64,000 nucleotides of DNA, taken from contig WMCF01000153.1 in NCBI GenBank assembly GCA_009792885.1, positions 62,001-126,000 on the forward strand, in the 5' to 3' direction. Origin of the DNA: Eremophila alpestris peregrina. Lineage: Eukaryota; Chordata; Aves; Passeriformes; Alaudidae. The position numbers and the translations under genes were made by a program. Within the stretch, counting starts at the first letter, position 1. Each line of letters starts with the position of its first letter. The notes under the pieces are model-generated. The model was given only the letters and a program-made list of their open reading frames with translations. It was not told the DNA's origin and did not search any database. This document shows positions 34,707-47,706 of this stretch, piece after piece.

Positions 34707-35974
34707 CAGCTAGGTTCATCCCTTCCCAAGGAAGGGCACTGAGGGGACCTGGGATGCTCAGCCTGATGCAGGGACAGCTGCAGGTCTGCAGCTCTGGAGC
34801 AGTTCTGGGTCCTGAGAAGGGCAACACCAGGTCAGGATAGGCCTGATCCTCCCTCAAGGGCCCTTCTTCCCCAAGACCTCCACAAATTTTCCCATTCCAT
34901 TTCAGGCTCACATTTACTTCTGTTTATCCTGTAGGAAGGAGTCCCATGGATTACCCACGCCAGCAGTGCTGCTCCACTTTCTCCTCTCCCGAACACCTCC
35001 TCCAGCTCCATCTGACATTTGCAGCTCTGCTTTGGAGCAGACAGCGAACAACTGCTCCATGTTCTCCTTCTCCACACCCTTCTCCCACTCTGGAGCCTGG
35101 ATTTGCCGCACCCTGGGCTGTGCTCAGGCTGGAAGCATTTGCTGAGCTGTCACAACTTCTTGTCACCTGTCCCTCCAACGTGGCCCTTCCAGCCACTGCT
35201 GGACCCTCCATGGCCACCAGAAACACTGAGCCGCCACCAAACCCTCACAAGAACCTCTCTTTGCTGCTGAGCCATTGGCAGAAGAAAATAAGGAAACCTC
35301 CAGGCCCCCAAACCAATCCCTGAAACATCCACCCAAGATGGAAATCCCACACTGCTGACCTCAGCACTGCTGGCAAAGCTCCCCATGGAAACAGGAGCTT
35401 GCCCAGTTCACCATGAGCAGGTCCCACAGGCCAGGAGCTGGGTTGCATCTCCATGTCCAGCTCCGAGAAGGGACAACTTTAATGGGACAGACCAGTACCT
35501 CCATTCCATAGGAGCCAACATCAGTCTCCAGTGATCTCCTCACCCCCTGCTCTGGTGCTCATGGATCTCAGGGAGATGGGAAGGGCTCTGACCTCCCCTC
35601 CTTGGCCAGCCAAGGCCCAGGATGGGACATGGGCAACACCTGGAGTCCCAAACCAGCCCCACAGCCCAGAGCAGGAGGCTCCAGCCTGGCCATCTCCTGC
35701 AGGAACTATTCCCACCAGACTCCTTGGAAGTGGAAGCAGCAGCTTGGGCACCTCCACTGCCTCCCCCTCAGGCACCCCCAGCTCCAGGTGAGCTGGTGAG
35801 GGTTGGACTGGCCATTCCCTGAATGGCTCCATCCCAGAAACATGGAAAGAAGCTGTAACTGGCAGGATCTGCCTCTTTCCCTCCTCACTCTCCCTGTTCT
35901 CGTGGAAAAGCTGCAGCAACATTCACACTTAATCACAGGAACTGCTGCACACAGGCCCAGCTGCAGGGCCAGGG

Positions 35975-36420
35975 CAGTTCTCTCCCTTTGGAAAGCACTC
36001 ATTCCCTCATTCCTGTCAGTTCTATCCTTTTGGAGAGACCTCATTCCCTGATTCCTGTTAGCTGTATCCCTATGGAAAGGGCTCATTCCCTGATTCCTGT
36101 TAGCTGTATCCCTTTGGAAAGGGCTCATTCCCTGATTCCTGGCAGTTGTATCCCTTTGGAAATACCTCATTCCTGATCCCTGTAAGTTGTATCCCTCTGG
36201 AAATGCCTCATTCCCTTATTCCTGTTAGCTGTATCACTTTGGAAAGCCCTTATTCCTTGAGTCCTGGTAGTTCTATCCTTTTGGAGAGGCCTCATTCCCT
36301 TATTCCTGTTAACCATATCCCTTTGACTGATTCCTGGAAGGTAGTTCCTTTGGAAAGGCCTCATTCCCTGATTCCTGGAAGGTAATTCTTTGGAAAGGCC
36401 TCATTCCCTGATTCCTTGCA
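35975..36420. repeat. ~42-bp minisatellite (about 11 units)
   Basis: Units of the form agctgtatccctttggaaag ggctcattccctgattcctg tt repeat with scattered changes. The last three units are shortened. A 42-bp period is a multiple of three and leaves open frames on both strands. Confidence 0.94.
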
Positions 36421-36984
36421 GCTCCCGAGCCCAGAGGTTTCCCAGCCCCACCCAGGGCAGCCCCTTTGTAAGCACCTTGCTCTGGGATAAGATTTTGCTG
36501 CTCCTATCATCTAAAAATGTCTCAGGAGAATTTGCTCCAGCCCAAAGGGCTCTGCCTGAAAGGGTTTAAAGCATCAAACATCTGCTGGGAATTCGGAGCA
36601 GGGTCTGGCTTGGTTTGCCCACCCTTTTCCCAACTTCAAACAGCTCCAGAGACCTGAGCTTGGCTTCACTAAAACCCCCAGTTCCACCAATAAAAACTGG
36701 CCTAGCTCCTCCCTCGATTCCTTTTGCACTTCCTCCAGGGCCTCCTGCCTGGTCAGGTTACAGTGTTCTGTTGGTTGTCCTGCATTTTCTTGGGCTGGGC
36801 CCCCACTGGGAGTAGCTGGATGGGCACAGAGGAACACCCTGCCCTGAGGAATGGTGGGAGGAGAAGGCAACTGGGACCAGTCTGAAGCCCACAGAGAGTT
36901 CTGTGCCTTCCGAAATCCTGCACTGAAGGTTGAACTCTTCCCAAGCCCTTGCCCGTGGCATTCACACCTGGGGGAGTGTTACTG

Positions 36985-37149
36985 GGAAGCTGTGGCTGTC
37001 CCTGGATCCCTGGCAGTGCCCAAGGCCAGGCTGGACACCGGGGCTTGGAGCAGCCTGGGACAGTAAAAGGTGTCCCTGCCCATGGCAGGGGTGGAGCAGA
37101 ATGAGTTTTAAAGTCCTTCCAGCCCAAAGCATCCTGGAATTGTGTGATC
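36985..37149 (+). mobile_element. CR1 LINE 3' fragment
   Basis: It includes gctgtggctgtccctggatc, ggggcttggagcagcctggg and the end tccttccagcccaaagcatc ctggaattgtgtgatc. Confidence 0.9.
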
Positions 37150-37464
37150 TTTGTGACAAGTGCTCATGTCTCACCCTGGGGTGTCCCAGACCTCCTCAGT
37201 GGAGCCGAGGCCTGGTGGGACAGTTTTCCACCTGGCAATCCCAGACTTTGCTGGGCCACAGCCAAGTGAACAAATCTGGTTCCCCTTTGTGCCAGACTGG
37301 GCCATTTTAACCATTAACTCTTCTGGTGCCTTTGGGCAGATCCAGCCCCTTGGGAAGGTGGTTCTTTCAGCCATGCTGCTCTGAGGAGGCTCCAGCAGAA
37401 CCACAGGGGACCTCCTGGTGCCTGGGGAGGGCAGAGCCAGGAGCACAAAGTGCCACACTTTTTA

Positions 37465-37720
37465 CACTTCATTGGGAAGCTTTATAAATTAATTGGAGTA
37501 CAAAGTCAGGTCTAATTGATGTTTGTATTGATTGAACTGCTCCAAGTCTTAATTTTGGTTGTAAAACTTCCATTAAAACAGCCATTTATAATTAAGACAG
37601 GATTTGTAATTAATGGAGTTATATACTCATAAAACTGCCTCTCTCATCAGTCTAAATTAAACTCCACATGAAAGTTGGAGCAAATTAAATACAGTAGATG
37701 CCAAAACTACTTTCTCTGAA
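37465..37720. promoter_or_regulatory. candidate intronic regulatory element, AT-rich with TAATTA cores
   Basis: This unique AT-rich stretch has repeated homeodomain-type cores (aaattaattggagt, gtctaattgatgtt, tataattaagacag, tgtaattaatggag) and no mobile-element signature. This is how many conserved developmental enhancers look. Conservation itself cannot be seen here. Confidence 0.25.
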
Positions 37721-38073
37721 CTCTTTGCTATTCTTATTAATATTCTTCAAAACAGAAGAGACGTGAAAGTGTAGAAAAGTGTTGGAAAACCATGTTTGGA
37801 GAGGAGACAGAAGGGAAGACACCATGGTCTGTGCCCACCCTGTGCAGGGTGAGCACAGAGACATCCTCATCACCTTCCACACAAGGCAGGAGCCACTTCC
37901 CACATTCCACCTGGAAAACTAATATTTCCATATTCAAAAATCAATATCTTGCCCCTCTTGCACCATTTTAGCAAACACAAACCTGCTTGGAAAAGTGTTT
38001 TGTTCCACCAGAGTCACACGAGGTCACCACTCCCAAGCGGGGGTTGGCAGAGGTTCCCTTCACATGCCAGGGG

Positions 38074-38138
38074 TTATTTAAAACAAAGATTAATTAAAAC
38101 AAGGGTTAATTAAAAGAAGGATTAATTAAAACAAGGGT
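38074..38138. repeat. 16-bp tandem repeat (four units)
   Basis: Units close to taattaaaacaagggt follow one another. Confidence 0.85.
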
Positions 38139-38309
38139 GAGGATTGGCCTGACCATGCCCCCAAATCCCCATTAATGGAACTCCCCAGCTCTGGTAACCG
38201 TGGTTGACCAAATGACTCTTTCCAGCCTGATCCATTGGAAATCTTTACAGCCATCAACCACAATATTTACACAGCCCAGACAATTCTGAGCTCGTGGCAA
38301 GAAAATAAA

Positions 38310-38525
38310 TCATTGTGGACATATGTACAGAGCTAAAAGTTCCCCAATAAATCTGTTTGCCATGTCTGCCTCATCCATATCTAGGTAATTAGCAATTCCC
38401 TGCTTTACATGCTGCCATTTAATTGGGGTTGCTGTTTTTAGTGGAATATCATTTCCTCTTCCCAAAAGGGCCATTACTATTTTTGTATCATGGGTTTTTC
38501 TGGCTGCCACATTCTGCTTCCCCAC
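38310..38525 (-). other. 71-residue open frame of unknown origin, no ATG
   Basis: A minus-strand frame runs 71 codons, from a GTG just after a stop codon to TGA. Unlike the other open frames in the window it lies outside any recognised repeat, and its composition is balanced and protein-like (for example LLGRGNDIPLKTATPIKW, then NYLDMDEADMANRF). I do not recognise the family. It might be a remnant of a mobile element's coding region or a chance frame. No splice sites or upstream start were found. Confidence 0.25.
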
Positions 38526-40239
38526 TCAAATTAAAAAAGTCACTGCAACCCTCATCAAGTATTTATGGCTTGAAGATTCCTACACACATCCCTGAGCTGA
38601 CATCCAGAAAGCTTCTCACAGCTGTCCAGAGTTATCCAGGGCTATCCCACGGAACTCCAAACTCCAGCTGGAGCTCCTGAGCAGCTGCTTTCAAGAGGCT
38701 GCTCAGGCACTGGTTGTTGCCAATGTCATCCTTTGGGATGTCCAGCCGTCCCCATGAACAGCAGCAAGCAGGGATTAGGGAAGTCTCTAGGATGTCTGGG
38801 TGAGGAACTCTGGCCAGTGCCACAACAGGGTTTGTCCCCTCCCTGGGAATAAGGATCATCCCAGCTGCTCCTGAACAGGCATCAGCCAAAGCAGAGCTGG
38901 GGCTGATGGAGGTGGAGGAGATGCCTCCCCAAAAGCGTGGGAGGGAAATGCCCAAGCAGCACCAAAACCCTTTCTTTGATTTGTTTTAGAGCAAAACCAG
39001 ACAGGTCTGTGGCCCTCCTGCCTCAGAGCCTCCCTTTTCAGCCCATTTTCTTAATTTGTGCTGCTCTCATCCCATCAAAGCCTTGGAGGCCTCAGGAGCA
39101 GGAGCTGGGAGAGGTAAGGGAATGCAGAGAACTGATTATTAATGAAGCACATAAATTACCATACTGGTAATTACCCAAAGGAGCAAAGTTCAAAAGAGTC
39201 TCTCTCTGTTCCACCACCAATTCCCAGCCCAAACACTCAGCCCAGGCTGGGGCCAGCCCCCTCTCCCAGCCAGCCTCACTCCAGAGCATGACAAAATGGG
39301 ATGGGACTGGGTCTGTGCCACCCAGAGCTGAGACCTCCTTCTCAGACAGCAGACGAAGGCTGCCAGAATGAGCTGTGCTCATGGGCAGCTGCATCCCAGA
39401 AACCCCCCAGGATGGGATGTGACATCCAATCTTCCAGCACTCAGGAGCTGAAACTCAGGAGGGTGAAGCTTTCTCTAGGAGCTGATCCCTAAAAAGTTTC
39501 TATTAGAATGAGAAATAGACTCTAAGGACATCACCAGTTATCTGATTCCTTCAGTGACAGCCCAGCTCCATCCATGGGATCAGATTTTCACATTTGTAAA
39601 ATCAGCATGTTTTCCTTGGGAGACACCAACTCGCTCCCCTCTTCTGCTGGCTGAGCAAACCACCAACCCTGCTCCTCCTGAGAAACATTCCATGGGCAGC
39701 TTCTCCATGCAGAGGAACTCCAGGGATGTGCCATGTTTGGCTTCAAACGTTGCTGGGATGGAGAAACAGGCACTCTCAACATGCCATCAGGAGAGCTTTT
39801 ATCTGCCAGGCCTCCACACTGTGATTCCAGCCTGAATTCGTGGATGAGAAGGTGAAATAATAAAAGCAGCAGCTTCAGGTTTCTGTTATTGCAGATAAAC
39901 CTCAGCAGAGACATCCCCAGAGTACAAGGAGTCAGTCCTTCCCCACAGCAATGCACACAAGGTGTCCCTTGGACTCAAGTGGCACCAGGTGACACCCAGG
40001 TGTCACCCAGCCAAGAGCCCTAGCCTGCTGCTCTCTTACAGGGGAAATAAACTGAACCCTTCAATCACCTAAAAGCTCCTCTCCAAACCCTCAAGAGCTG
40101 CTGAGCAAGAGCTCCTGAAGTGTGAGCTGCTGTCTAATCCCATCTCCTTCTGCCAGGCCTGAAGGGAACACCTCAGCCTTACTCTCATTGATGGGAGCTG
40201 CAGAAATCAAAGCACATGTCCTTATCCAAGGAGGGGAAG

Positions 40240-40265
40240 AAAAAAAAAAAAAAAAAAAAAAAAAA
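40240..40265. repeat. poly(A) run (26 A)
   Basis: An uninterrupted A run follows aggaggggaag. No recognisable retroposon body precedes it. Confidence 0.93.
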
Positions 40266-41188
40266 GCAAATTGGAAATGCCAGAGCCAGTGCAGGACAGC
40301 AGAGAACCTGAGGAGAAGCCAGACTCCCCCTCCAGAGCCCTGTAACCAGACTCTTGATTTGCTTTGCTGCCATTTCCTCAGCTCATACATTCCAGCCTTT
40401 TTTAGTGAAAAGTGAGAGCCAGACAAAAGAGAGGATGGGGACTCCAGCAAAGGAAAGCTGTGGAGAAAAGAGCCTGGAAGGCCACTGGAATGAACCCTGA
40501 AGAAGCCATCAGCTCCCTAAGCCCCTTCCCAGAATGGGGTGGGAAGTGTCCCTCCTGCATCCCAGCCAACCCAAACAATGGATATTTTTACTGCTGGGCT
40601 GGAATGGAGATTCCTGGGCTTTGCCAGAACCCAGGCTGGGCTCCTGGGAGCCCCTCAGGGGAGCAATGAAAGCACTTGGGAGCCACGGGAAGGACACTGA
40701 GGGTACAGGGGTGGCTCCGGTGTGACCCTGCTGCTGGGGCTCCTCTGCCAGGATGGCAGGGGTCCCTGCACATCCCTGCCTGAATCCTGGCCCTGCTCCT
40801 GTGCCCTTGGCTTGGCTAGAAAAGAACCATCCCAAGGCAATCTGTCTCCTGCAGAGCTTTCCCCAAACCAGACCCAGCCTCTCCGAGACACCTCATCAGC
40901 TCCCAGCAGCTGCCCCCACCCCGTGTCCGGGCTGGAAGGAAATGTTTGGATTTCATCTTTCTGTGGATGCTGGGACCTGGCCAGCCAAAATCTGCACGTT
41001 TGCCACACCTTCAGGGCAGAACTGAGTGAAAAAGCTCAGACTCAAAATGAAACACTTTGTTTTGGAACAGAGGAGAATTCTTTTTTCCTCCAAAGCTTCC
41101 TATTCATGGGAGAAAAATGCAAAAATGTAAATGTGCTGATTTGGCTCAGATTTAAAAATATATATATAGGAAAAAGTAGGGGCATCCA

Positions 41189-41204
41189 TTTTTTTTTTTT
41201 TTTT
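41189..41204. repeat. poly(T) run next to a short (TA)n
   Basis: T16 at 41189-41204, with a small tatatata stretch at 41159-41168. Confidence 0.85.
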
Positions 41205-44200
41205 AACTCCAATAAACTGAACAATCTCCTATTGGCAGAGCTGCATTGGGAGGCAGTGCCTGGGGCTGTTAACTCTCCCTGCAGTCCCTGAGGAACAGAT
41301 TTGTACAATCAGGGACGTTGTTACTCCTGTGCTTTAGAGAGGGAATCTTAGCCCATCTCACTTCCACTTCCCCCAGGAGGAAAGCGGGACAGAACCTCCA
41401 ACTCTCTCTATTTTCTCATTTTCTCTCCTGCAGCACTGGAATCAAATTTACAAAGCACTGACAAGCTCCATTGAGTGCTTGTGCTGGGCACTTCATCCCT
41501 CAGACACGCTGGCAAACACAGCTCCCCAGTTCAAAGGCAGGAATTGCTGTGTCCCTGCACAGCACAATCCCCTCTTTATGTGCAAACGTGAGGAATTGCT
41601 GAGCGCAAAACTGCTCCAAGTCTTTTGTACCTCTGGGAAGTAGCAGCAATTCCAATCGGTTCCAGAGCCCCACCCAGAGCTGTTCACACAATCTCATGCC
41701 CTGGATTAGATTTTGTTGAAAGGAAAGTAATGAGATTTTTGTTTCCTCGCAAATTAAAAAGAAATTGCCCAGAAGAATGATCCTAAAATACAAAATACTG
41801 CCTCATCCCAGATGTTTCTAATAGGCTTGTGTTCTAATGGCTTATTTAGAGAGACTTTTCCTAAATGACATCTTAATGATGTGCATTCAGGACCATGAGA
41901 CACAAATATAATTCACTACCAAAGCTTGAGGGTTTTCTTTCTTTTGTTGCTTATTTTTCCCCCCCAGAATTGTTATCAAAATAAAGGGGACATTTTCAGA
42001 ACCCTTTGTGCTGTTCTGCACTACTAAAGACTGAAAATTCAAAATACCAGCGTTTCTGGGAGTCCTTTTCCTTGCTCTTTCTTGGCTCGTGCTTCCTGTG
42101 ACCCCTCAGCTGCAGGCAGGACATGGGCTGGGACTGTGCAGCTCCCTGCTTGTCCAACCCATCCCAACACCAGCTACCTTTGGATCCCAGCTGCTTTCCC
42201 TACTGGTGAATGGTGCCAGGACTCTGCAGAGCTGGGCACTGAGTTCCATGATCTCCTGTTCTGTCATTCTGAGTGTTGCTTCATGGGATGCTCATGTGGG
42301 TCCTGCTGTTGTCCCAGCACTGCCGCTGTCCCTCCCTTTTGTCCCTCTCAGCTGGGACCAGTCCACAAGAGCCTTTCAGAGGGTGAACAGAAGACCAAGG
42401 CAGACAGAGAGGTCCTGGCTCGGCTCATCCCCCAAAGCCCACCTGGTGCAAGGCCCAGGATGCCCCTGAGAGCCCCTGGCCAAGCCCTCCCTGCCCAGCA
42501 TCACCTGGCGAGGAGGGAGGGCAGGACCTTGGGCTGAGCTCAGCCTGCCAAAACCACAGCTCAGCTTTAACTCATTTCATTTGGAGAGTGAAGAGCCTGA
42601 GCCAGGCTGGCACCAGCCCTAGGAGCTGCAGTGGTCTCACCTTGCAGTGGCTGTGCTGGCACCAAGGGCTCCCAGAGCATTCCAAAACTGCAGCTCCTTT
42701 CTGGCCCCAGGAGCTCTGCTGCTCTCACGGTGCTCCTAGACATTCCCTGTGCCCCTGGGCACTCCCTGTGCCCTTGGAACTCCTGGCTTTAAGGGCTGGA
42801 TCAGGAAGTAAAGGGGGCTGAGCTCTCCTGTTCCACCCCATTGTTCCCAGAGCATCCCTGTCTCTCACAGCCCTGGCTGGGGGTCCCTGCAGCCCTGCAC
42901 AGCCCCAGGGCCTGGGAGCACCATGGTCCCTGGCAGAGGGGCATGCCATGGATAGGTGTCCAAGGCTGGACTTCCAAGGGCTCCTACAGATCTGCTTTGA
43001 TGTCACCAAAAGCAGAGCTGGGAGAGCAGCACTTCCTGCTGGGCTCCTGCTCCATGCCCAGGCCCCCTGGACCCATCTGGCTGTGGCTGCAGGGTCCAGG
43101 GACAGCTGGACACAGCTGCACGTGCCTCTGGCTCCTTTGGCTCCAGGAACAGCAAATCCAAGGCTGGAGGCAGCTGCTCCCCTCAGCTCCTCCCCAGCTC
43201 CAAACTCTGCCCTCTATTCCCCCCCCACACACCCATCCTGCTCCATCCCACTGGGGCACAGCATTCTCTGTTCCTCCTCTTCTCTCCTGCTTCCCCCAGC
43301 TCTGACTTCTTGGGAACATGCAGTGCAGATCCTAAGGGAGCATCCTTGCACAATCCATTTAATGAACCCGGCCTTGGCACCTCTTTCTCATCTGAGCTGA
43401 GGCTGTGATGTCTCAGGAGCCACGTCTGGGCAAGGGGAACTGGCAAACAGAGAATTGCAGCCAGAGGGAGAGGACAACCGGGTTTAATTCCCGGTACTGC
43501 TGACATCCCCCTGCTGGCCTCACACCCTGCTCACTGTGCCAGGGCCCTGGCCTTGGCCTCAGGACAGGAAAGGCACTTTCCGGCACACAGGGAGATGGGG
43601 ACAGGACTGCAGTGTCCCTCAGCAGAGCCCTGCGGATAATGGATATTCCCTGGAGCAGCAGAGCTGGGATCCTGGCAGTGCCACAGGAAGTGTCCCCACC
43701 CCAAATCAGGAGCACCGACCTTGACATCTGATAATGATTCCAAAGGCTCTGCTCGAGCAGAAAAAAAAATCTGAAAAAAGGCACCATTTGAGACCCTCTC
43801 AGTCACTGGGTTTCTCTCCCTGCCACTGCTGCAGCAGCATTGTGCCACCCCACCATGTCACCAGCAGGGACCACAGGGATACGGGCACTGGGAAGTCCAG
43901 GCAAAGCCACTGGTCATGGGGAACAGGAGCCACAGAGGAGGCTCTGGCAGCTCCCAAGGCTGTGGTAGTTTCTCCTCCTTCCCAAATCTCTCTACTGCAC
44001 AGAGGAATCAGCGACAGGCAAACCATCCTAGTGAAGGACTGTGAACAGGGATCTGTCCTTCTGCTTCTCCAGTGTACACCTAGCCCCTAAACCTCCTTAT
44101 TTAGGGGGAAAACCTATTTCTGAATGTTCCCCTGTGCAGATTCAGTGGGGTTTTGCAGGTGTTGTGCCTTGGGGAGAAGGCTGCTCTGAGGAGCCAAGGC

Positions 44201-46694
44201 ATCGATTCTGCTGGGCTGGGGCTTGATTACTGCTGATGTGCTGAAGTGAACATCACCTCCCAGCTGAAATCCCTGTGCCCACGGCCCCCAAGGACACCTG
44301 GCACTGCCCTGCCCCATCAGCCCAGCAGGCAGAGCACCAGGATCATCTCCAGGCCCTGCAGGATTCTCAACCAGGGTAATTAAAGGATGGATCTGCAAAG
44401 GCCAACTCCAAGACCATGTGAGTGAGCAGAGCCCTGGCAGCCCCACAGGCCCCTCATGCTCATCCTGCTCCTGGGCTCTGCATCCAGGGCTGCCCTGCTG
44501 GGATTCACCAGAGCCATCCCTGTCCCAGCTCCTCTGCTCGCAGCTTGGCCAGCCCTTTTCCCAATCCTCCCCAAGCTCCTGAGCCCAGCACTGAGAGAGG
44601 CCCCAGGAACTGAAATAAAGAGGGAACCATTTTTTCAGCACTCAGTGCCACCAAGGGGTGCCTGAGGCAGCTTAAATACAGGGAAAAGGCCAGGTTTGTG
44701 CCTCTGCCTGTGCAGTTAAATGGAAAGAAATGGCTTTTCAGAGGGATTTTCAGCTGGGGGCCAACTACTTGAGTCCCCAGAGCTGCTGTGGCTTCTGCAG
44801 CACTGAGGTTTCTCCAAGGCCTCACTCCTGTGGCTGGGGAAGGAGCTGGATATCTGGGACAATTCCCACCTGATCCAAAGGAGAGGCACATCATGGCCCT
44901 TTATGGGGTGGGGGAGAATGTCCAAAATCTATTCCTGTGGCACTGCCAGCTCTGCCCACCCCAAAAGCCTCAGGCAGGAATTGGTGCCTCCCTTTGCCAG
45001 GGAAAGATGCTCTGGACAGACTGACCCCATCCCAAAGGATCCCTGGGAGCTGGGCTAGCAGGGAATGATGTATTTGGGACCTGGCTGTGTGTGCACAACA
45101 CACCAACACCTCTCTGAATCCACAGCTCTTCCCATCCTGGAAAATGGGGCACACAGAGGCATTCAGCCTCCACAGAATCTCCAGGGAATCTCACAGCTCT
45201 GAGCTGCAGGAGCCCTGTCCCAGGCTGTGCCACTGCCTGGGGAGCAGCTCAGCAGAGTGATAAAGCTCCAGGTGAGGATGAGACCCCTCCAGGTGCATCC
45301 AGGAATGCTTTGTGGAATAGCAGGGACTTGCTTAACCCAGGTTTAACACCAGGGACTGAAGAACTTGTAAAATTAATGATCCAGCCTAGAAGCATGCATC
45401 AAAAATTAAAAATCCCTATTAAAAATTGGATAAACATGTCACAGCCAGATTTAAATGCCTTTTATGGCAGGTTTAACTCCTGATATGGATTTGCTCCATT
45501 CCTGTGGCTGGAGGGGACACAGGCAGTAAATTCCCAGCCCCAGGAGCATTGGCCTGGCAGGATCCATGGAATGCCAGGGAGCACCAAAGCCTCAGCAGCA
45601 CCTCTGGTGAGAGACACCCACAACAGACCTGAAAGGAGCTGCACGGTTTGGATCCCTCTCTCCACATCCATCTTTTTCCAGCTTAAACAGGCTCCATCTC
45701 CACTACAATAATCCAGGAATCCTCCAGCCCTGCCCAAGAATATCTGAATATCCCCCCTCAGTAACTCCCTGTCTCACCAGCCCGTTCCCAAACTGTGTCA
45801 GCATAGCTGGAGCTCAAACCATCACTTTAATTGTTGTCCAGATGGTGTCCCTGTCATTTTAATTTGTTGGCAGCCAATCCCATTTTATTTGTACTCTCTT
45901 GCTGCAAGGACTCTTTCCTTGGAGATGCTGCTGGTGCCTGTTCCTGGATTTTGGGGGTGGGCAGTGCAGGTGACACATTCCCCCTTGGGAGGGGGTGTGT
46001 GATGGTGGGAGCAGAGCCCCTGGAGCCCTTCCCAAAGCTGGGTTTCTCCCCCTGGAAAATCAACCTGCCAAAGTCCAGGTTCCTTGTGCAGGGCTTGGGA
46101 TCTAAGGGAGAATGGAAATACTTCCTGTTCTGGATTTCCCCCCATCCAAAGCTTTCTGCCACCTTCCTGCTGAGGAGCTCCAGTGCTGGAGAATCTCAGA
46201 GCTCATTCCCCCAATGGCAACGCAGCAGCTCAAACCCTCAGAACCTGGAATTCCTCTGCAGACCTCCCTGTGCTCCCACCCTTCGAGTGTCCACACCCTG
46301 CACTGCCTGTCTGGGGAGGGAAGTGATGCCAGTTCCAGAGGAAAAGAGCTTTCCTGGAGGCTGAGGGGAGAAGGTTGGTGATGCTGGGTGTCTGTGGCAC
46401 ACAGGACCCCACTGCCATAGGGAAGTATTCCCAAAGGGAGCTCAGGAGAATGGAGCTGTTCTGGGCAGGGGCCTCCCCTCAGCCAGTGCTCCCAGGAATG
46501 CTGGGACCTGGAGACTCCTGATGGGACAGAGCTCAGGGAATGACACCCACAAACCTCTGCCTTGGGGGATCACTGCAGCCTCCTCAGGGCTGAGCTGTCA
46601 CAGCTTCAGGGACAGGGACCCACTCCATCCCCATCCAGGAACTGTCTGGAGCAAATGGGAATCTGCAACTCAAGAATTCCCAAAGAATTCACTG

Positions 46695-46904
46695 GGGAGG
46701 CCCTGGCATTGGGAGGCCCTGGCACAGGGTGCCCAGAGCAGCTATGGCTGCCCCTGGATCCCTGGCAGTGCCCAAGGCCAGGTTGGACATTGGGGCTTGG
46801 AGCATCCTGGGACAGTGGAAGGTGTCCCTGCCCATGGCAGGGGTGGCACTGGTTGGGCTTTGAGGTCCCTTCAAACCCCAAACCTTTCTAGGATTCTGTG
46901 ATCC
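46695..46904 (+). mobile_element. CR1 LINE 3' fragment
   Basis: It includes gggaggccctggcacagggt, gcccctggatccctggcagt, ggtgtccctgcccatggcag and the tail aacctttctaggattctgtg. Confidence 0.92.
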
Positions 46905-47328
46905 TCAGAAGATTAACACTGCACCAGATTTTATCATTTCTTTAGGGAGGCTGCTCCATACCTGGAACTCCCAAGTCCCAAGGAAATCCACACTGGAATT
47001 CCAAGCTGTAGCTGGAAAATTGGCAGAAGGAGCTTGGCAGAAGGGAGAAACAGAACTGCTCCTGTCCCCAGCAGCCTGGGCATGGTGCTGGCACAGTTTG
47101 ATATTCAGGGACATGAAACCCCATCACAGCTCAATAGCAGACAGAAATAATTCCATTTCCAGCCATGGCCACTCACAGCAGCAACACTGGGGATGAACTT
47201 CCCTTGGAAAAGAGCTCTGGGAAACAGCAAATGAACTGAATACGGTCCCAGCCACTGCATTAATGCTTGCAGGGCTTGCACTGAGCATGAAATTGGGGAG
47301 CTGTGAAGGGATCCATGTCCAGAACATT

Positions 47329-47428
47329 CTTCCTTTCCTTTCCTTTCCTTTCCTTTCCTTTCCTTTCCTTTCCTTTCCTTTCCTTTCCTTTCCTTTCCTT
47401 TCCTTTCCTTTCCTTTCCTTTCCTTTCC
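47329..47428. repeat. (TTTCC)n microsatellite ending in an assembly gap
   Basis: About 20 perfect TTTCC pentamers lead straight into the N run. It is a pure pyrimidine tract on the plus strand. Confidence 0.96.
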
Positions 47429-47706
47429 NNNNNNNNNNNNNNNNNNNNNNNNNNNNNNNNNNNNNNNNNNNNNNNNNNNNNNNNNNNNNNNNNNNNNNNN
47501 NNNNNNNNNNNNNNNNNNNNNNNNNNNNNNNNNNNNNNNNNNNNNNNNNNNNNNNNNNNNNNNNNNNNNNNNNNNNNNNNNNNNNNNNNNNNNNNNNNNN
47601 NNNNNNNNNNNNNNNNNNNNNNNNNNNNNNNNNNNNNNNNNNNNNNNNNNNNNNNNNNNNNNNNNNNNNNNNNNNNNNNNNNNNNNNNNNNNNNNNNNNN
47701 NNNNNN
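47429..47706. other. assembly gap (278 N)
   Basis: The N run begins inside the TTTCC array and resumes in unique sequence (gagccgagcaggctcagcct). Confidence 0.99.

Noticed and set aside
35975..36420. Coding repeat protein on either strand
   Set aside because: The open frames follow from the 42-bp period of a minisatellite. There are no splice sites or conserved starts.
40091..40450. Open frames around the poly(A) run as a processed pseudogene
   Set aside because: No recognisable parent gene in the sequence before the A run, and no target-site duplication visible.
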